From positions 1 to 8,754 of the forward strand of contig DATFXM010000042.1 of assembly GCA_035315885.1 (NCBI GenBank): a stretch of DNA of 8,754 nucleotides, written 5' to 3'. The position numbers and the translations under genes were made by a program. Below are positions 7,101 to 8,754 of this stretch, one piece after another. The first letter of the stretch is position 1. Every line of letters starts with the position of its first letter. Below the pieces are notes generated by a model. That model worked only from the letters and a program-made list of their open reading frames with translations, ran no database searches and was not told the DNA's origin. Source of the stretch: DATFXM01 sp035315885. GTDB taxonomy: Bacteria > Acidobacteriota > Blastocatellia > UBA7656.

Positions 7101-7356
7101 GCAGGCTGATGTCGCTCAGCGAATAGCCTTTTCTCCTGACGGAATGAGGATAGTGACTGGAAGCATGAGCGGCACGGTCAAGCTCTGGGACCTCTCCACA
7201 GGGCAGGAATTAATGAACTTGAGGGGGCATGCAGACGATGTGACTTCAGTGACCTTTTCAGTCGACGGCACAGGTCTTGCGACGAGCAGTAATGATGGCA
7301 CCGTGAGATTGTGGCGCGCGGCTACGGAAAAAGAAGTGATGGGCCGCAGCCGGTAG
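4138..7356 (+). CDS. Membrane-anchored AAA_35/STAND-like ATPase with fourteen WD40 repeats
   Basis: The 1072-residue protein looks like a transmembrane sensor or scaffold coupled to an ATPase. Residues 8-360 are an AAA_35-type P-loop domain: Walker A-like TARQMGKSS (49-57; the usual first glycine is threonine), Walker B LVIFIDEID (140-148), MTPFNIG (199-205), GGHPYL (244-249) and a C-terminal winged or helical part. A basic stretch (RRQRAAYRRGLWR) precedes one transmembrane helix (about 382-402), placing the ATPase in the cytoplasm. The following linker has AQEAWENSNV (426-435) and DLRGFEWYLLWR (452-463), a juxtamembrane module I associate with membrane Ser/Thr kinases carrying WD40 repeats in Planctomycetes and Acidobacteria. 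WD40 repeats fill 474 to about 1065 and would be extracytoplasmic. The final blade is complete, so the gene ends naturally. It is downstream of the winged-helix ATPase in the same operon. Ligand and output are unknown; STAND proteins often act in stress or defence signalling. Confidence 0.85.
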   Translation: MSTAQTDLLASFYVVGGTLRHDAPSYITRMADQELYEGLLHGQFCYVLTARQMGKSSLMIRTAARLREAGIGAAILDLTAVGQNLSVEQWYGGLLTQLGQRLDLEEELIEFWQTQPLLGPLQRWLKAIREIVLPRHRRRLVIFIDEIDVARSLLFSADEFFAGVRECYNRRVEDPEMERLTFCLFGVAAPTDLIRDTRMTPFNIGRRVELHDFTVAEAAPLARGLRRQERRGDALLKRILHWTGGHPYLTQRLCQAVAKEESVSHSGDVDWLCAELFFTHRAQERDDNLLFVRERMLRSEVDLASLLDLYRRVRSGRPVRDDETNPLVSSLHMSGVTCAEDGRLKVRNRVYAQVFNREWIAANMPDAELRRQRAAYRRGLWRASLIAGLALALASVIALLAFKQRQQAEQQEANRLLLYYTRTRLAQEAWENSNVTRTEELLQAILQPGQRDLRGFEWYLLWRLTHREALRMNEKYMVVAVAFSPDGKRLAIGESQRAMTNGNNEYLLKLYDLGAERELHSFRVPSGPNFNLMAFSPDSQRIVMNAPDYTAALWDLHSGRQVTVFKGHSAPLSVVAFSPDGRELVTADMAGVVKLWNTETGQERLTLKKQSSWVRWCAFSPNGRWLTTADESQSVKLWDANTGRELPPVTSNEDTLTAAAFFPDGHRFLTAAKDGSLQIWDLGTRRKLVVLNGHSGYTQAITFSPDGKKLATGNYDRTVKLWNTTTGQEMTTIKGHGSAVLSVSWSPDGKRLVTGSADQSVKIWSVADQLESIRPAERIIRYLDTAFSSTANELLAVGVTLTKQVKLWNLSTGQEISRLDEPGDNIICAIFSPDRKLLATGGMDNKVKLWDITTGRLIMALQGHTSYVISVAFSPNGKQLISGSNDKALKLWDVDTWQELHSFKSEVDNSYRAVFSPSSQRLATACRDGSVQLWDLTTKKALLTFKGHTATVRAIAFSPDGRMLATGGEDSSVRLWDTATGQELKNLGQADVAQRIAFSPDGMRIVTGSMSGTVKLWDLSTGQELMNLRGHADDVTSVTFSVDGTGLATSSNDGTVRLWRAATEKEVMGRSR
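5557..7335 (+). repeat. Fourteen tandem WD40 repeats (two seven-bladed propellers)
   Basis: I count fourteen units of about 42 codons, most with an AFSPDG-like strand start and a (V/L)(K/R/Q)LW(D/N) end, e.g. SVVAFSPDG...VKLWN, AITFSPDG...VKLWN and AIAFSPDG...VRLWD. Six or seven keep the GH turn (FKGHS, LNGHS, IKGHG, LQGHT, FKGHT, LRGHA). Units 1 and 8 are the most divergent: unit 1 has a long insertion before KLYD, and unit 8 lacks the SPDG turn. That spacing fits the first blade of each of two seven-bladed propellers. Confidence 0.8.
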
Positions 7357-7364
7357 TGATCGGG

Positions 7365-7432
7365 ATAGGAAGGGACCTTACAGCCCCTCCCTCCCACACC
7401 ACCGTGCATACGGTTCCGTACACGGCGGTTCG
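7365..7432 (-). ncRNA. Group II intron ribozyme domains V and VI
   Basis: Domain V (about 7397-7430) folds as a nine-pair stem, ACCGCCGTG with CACGGTGGT (one G-U), a two-base TG bulge on the 3' side, an upper TACG/CGTA stem and a GAAC loop. Its lower stem holds CGC, the catalytic triad type of class C introns. Domain VI (about 7365-7391) pairs GGGAGGG with CCCTTCC around a loop containing the adenosines GTAAG, then ends TAT. The close match to the class C domain V layout shows that the intron's catalytic 3' end is intact. Confidence 0.8.
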
Positions 7433-7437
7433 GACAG

Positions 7438-8754
7438 TTATGCTTTTCTCTTTTCAGATAATCTCGGAAGTCCGATTGCGTCGAAGTAGGCATCCGATAG
7501 AGCAATGCTCAGTGCTGGGCTCATGCTGATATGCCATGGGCCTTGGTTGCTACCGGCTGTTTGCGCAGCCAGTTTGTCTCCCACGTCCCTTTTTCTCAGT
7601 TCGACATATTTTCTGTGCCCAGTCTTCCACTGCTTCCAGACAAAACAGCGTAGCCGCCGCCTTATCCACTGGTCTAGTCGTTGGAGCACTGTTGAGGTCT
7701 CACTGAAAGCGAAATAGCCTCTCCATCCTTTCAGATAGATGGCTAGTTCTTCGATCATCTCTTTCAGGTCGATCCCTCGCGTCCGTTGCGTCAGTTCCCG
7801 CACTCGCTCCCTAAAGCGGTTGAGCGCCTGAGGCGCAATGCGTCGTTTCGGCTTTGTCCCACTGGTAAAGCTGAAACCAAGAAACTTCCGCGCCCATGGT
7901 CTCGCCACTGCGCTTTTCTCTACATTGACCTTGAGTTTGAGTTGGCTGGTGATGAAGCCGCTAATACTCTTCATCACTCGCTCCCCCGCCCGCCAGCTTT
8001 GCACATAGACGTTACAGTCATCCGCATACCGGCAAAAGCGGTGGCCTCTCCTCTCTAACTCTTTGTCTAGCAGATCCAGCATCAGATTCGAAAGTAAGGG
8101 TGAGAGTGGACCACCTTGAGGTGTCCCCTCCTCACTCGGACTTACCAATCCATTCTCCATCACTCCAGCGGTAAGAAACGCGCGGATCAATTTCAATATC
8201 CGCTTGTCTCCTACCCGTTTAGCAATCAGCCCCATCAATTTGTCGTGGCAGACTCGATCGAAGAATTTCTCTAGATCGATGTCGACCACATATCGATAGC
8301 CTTCTGCGATATGCTTCTGGGCCTGGGCTATCGCTTGATGAGCTGATCGCCCTGGCCGGAAGCCATAAGAGTGTGGTGAGAACGTCGGGTCCCATCTGCT
8401 TTGTAGAACCTGCATGACCGCCTGCTGAATGAAGCGGTCCACCACGGTGGGAATGCCCAATTTGCGGACGCCTCCCCCTGGCTTAGCTATCTCTACGCGC
8501 TTCACTGGCTGCGGCCTGTAGACTCCACTCAGCAACTGGCCCCGAATTGTTGGCCAGTGGTTCCTCAGGTATTCAGGTAACTGATCGACGGTCATCCCGT
8601 CTATTCCTGGACTCCCCTGATTGGCCTTGACCCGTTCCAGCGCTTTCTTCAAGTTTTCTCGCTCACAGACTTCCTCCATCAACTGTTGATCTAAAGCCGG
8701 GCTTTGGGATAGGTCCTCCGCCACGCGCGATTCGGTCCCTTCCCCGACAGTAGC
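7438..8754 (-). CDS. ltrA: Group II intron reverse transcriptase/maturase, 5' partial
   Basis: The protein splices its host intron RNA and copies it into DNA during retrohoming. Residue numbers start from the GTG at 8724. Motifs run in order: NQGSPGIDG (35-43), KPGGGVRKLGIP (81-92), YGFRPGRSAHQA (120-131), DLEKFFD with catalytic D150, GTPQGGPLSPLLSN (200-213), and YADD (233-236) with the catalytic aspartate pair. FLGFSF (281-286) and a maturase X domain (about 300-375, including YLKGWRGYF) follow. There is no HNH endonuclease, as in class C. The C-terminal GPWHISMSPALSIALSDAYFD is typical and complete. Ten codons upstream of the GTG remain open to the window edge and read ATVGEGTESR, which resembles the normal N-terminus of these proteins, so the true start is outside the window. 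No frameshift or stop interrupts the ORF, so the enzyme is probably functional. Confidence 0.93.
   Translation of the reverse strand, partial: ATVGEGTESRVAEDLSQSPALDQQLMEEVCERENLKKALERVKANQGSPGIDGMTVDQLPEYLRNHWPTIRGQLLSGVYRPQPVKRVEIAKPGGGVRKLGIPTVVDRFIQQAVMQVLQSRWDPTFSPHSYGFRPGRSAHQAIAQAQKHIAEGYRYVVDIDLEKFFDRVCHDKLMGLIAKRVGDKRILKLIRAFLTAGVMENGLVSPSEEGTPQGGPLSPLLSNLMLDLLDKELERRGHRFCRYADDCNVYVQSWRAGERVMKSISGFITSQLKLKVNVEKSAVARPWARKFLGFSFTSGTKPKRRIAPQALNRFRERVRELTQRTRGIDLKEMIEELAIYLKGWRGYFAFSETSTVLQRLDQWIRRRLRCFVWKQWKTGHRKYVELRKRDVGDKLAAQTAGSNQGPWHISMSPALSIALSDAYFDAIGLPRLSEKRKA

Larger units (their letters stand above)
7365..8754 (-). mobile_element. Class C group II intron, 3' part (5' end outside the window)
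   Basis: The retroelement comprises the reverse transcriptase/maturase gene followed, within 10 bases of its stop, by ribozyme domains V and VI, the order seen in class C introns. The 3' splice boundary is placed after ...CCTTCCTAT, at 7365. The following exon begins CCCGATCACTACC on the minus strand, 8 bp beyond the stop codon of the WD40 gene. The 5' ribozyme domains I-IV upstream of the ORF lie past 8754. Class C introns insert next to terminator hairpins, so the terminator of the WD40 gene is expected beyond the right edge. Confidence 0.85.

Noticed and set aside
4132..7356. Ser/Thr protein kinase suggested by the WD40 and linker region
   Set aside because: No kinase motifs (glycine loop with VAIK, HRD, DFG) are present; the N-terminal domain has Walker A and B motifs instead.
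7116..7505. 129-codon minus-strand frame spanning the intron 3' end and the WD40 gene end
   Set aside because: It runs through domain V/VI RNA and antisense WD40 sequence; not a plausible protein.
7438..8754. Reverse transcriptase as a defence RT, retron or diversity-generating element
   Set aside because: The maturase X domain, typical LtrA C-terminus and adjacent domain V/VI show a group II intron; no retron msr/msd or variable repeat pair is present.

Overview
The window most resembles an accessory segment of an environmental Gram-negative bacterium, probably Acidobacteriota (Blastocatellia-like). This rests on family resemblance only: an OmpR-type DNA-binding domain fused to an ATPase, a WD40 protein with a juxtamembrane linker familiar from Acidobacteria and Planctomycetes, and a transposase of a type common in those phyla. 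No rRNA, tRNA or housekeeping gene is present to fix the taxonomy.

Left part (1-2435, minus strand): an insertion sequence with an intact DDE transposase (40-1113) lies against the 3' end of a small gene for an exported or membrane protein (start 1255), which it appears to have truncated. Directly upstream of that small gene, with its own strong ribosome binding site, is a cytoplasmic M15-type zinc peptidase resembling phage endolysins (1290-1838). A hairpin with a C(UUCG)G loop (1954-1981) separates this pair from a small protein of probable dimeric alpha/beta-barrel fold (2100-2435).

Central part (2436-7356): a 268-bp divergent intergenic region carries a 21-bp-period direct repeat and an inverted partial copy, which look like operator sites. 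It is followed by two plus-strand genes only 51 bp apart. The first (2704-4086) encodes a soluble OmpR-type winged-helix DNA-binding domain fused to an AAA_35/STAND-like ATPase. The second (4138-7356) encodes another ATPase of the same family joined to one transmembrane helix and fourteen WD40 repeats, enough for two seven-bladed propellers. The two ATPases share the Q/M-S/T-PFN(V/I)G and GGHPYL motifs and are clearly related. My reading is a two-protein signalling system: a membrane-anchored WD40 sensor ATPase paired with a DNA-binding ATPase. This is an inference; I know of no characterised example.

Right part (7365-8754, minus strand): the 3' portion of a class C group II intron, with an intact reverse transcriptase/maturase whose N-terminus runs off the window, followed by domains V and VI. 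Its 3' end lies 8 bp beyond the stop codon of the WD40 gene and in the opposite orientation, as expected for a class C intron inserted at that gene's terminator. The ATPase/WD40 pair is thus flanked by mobile elements but is itself intact.
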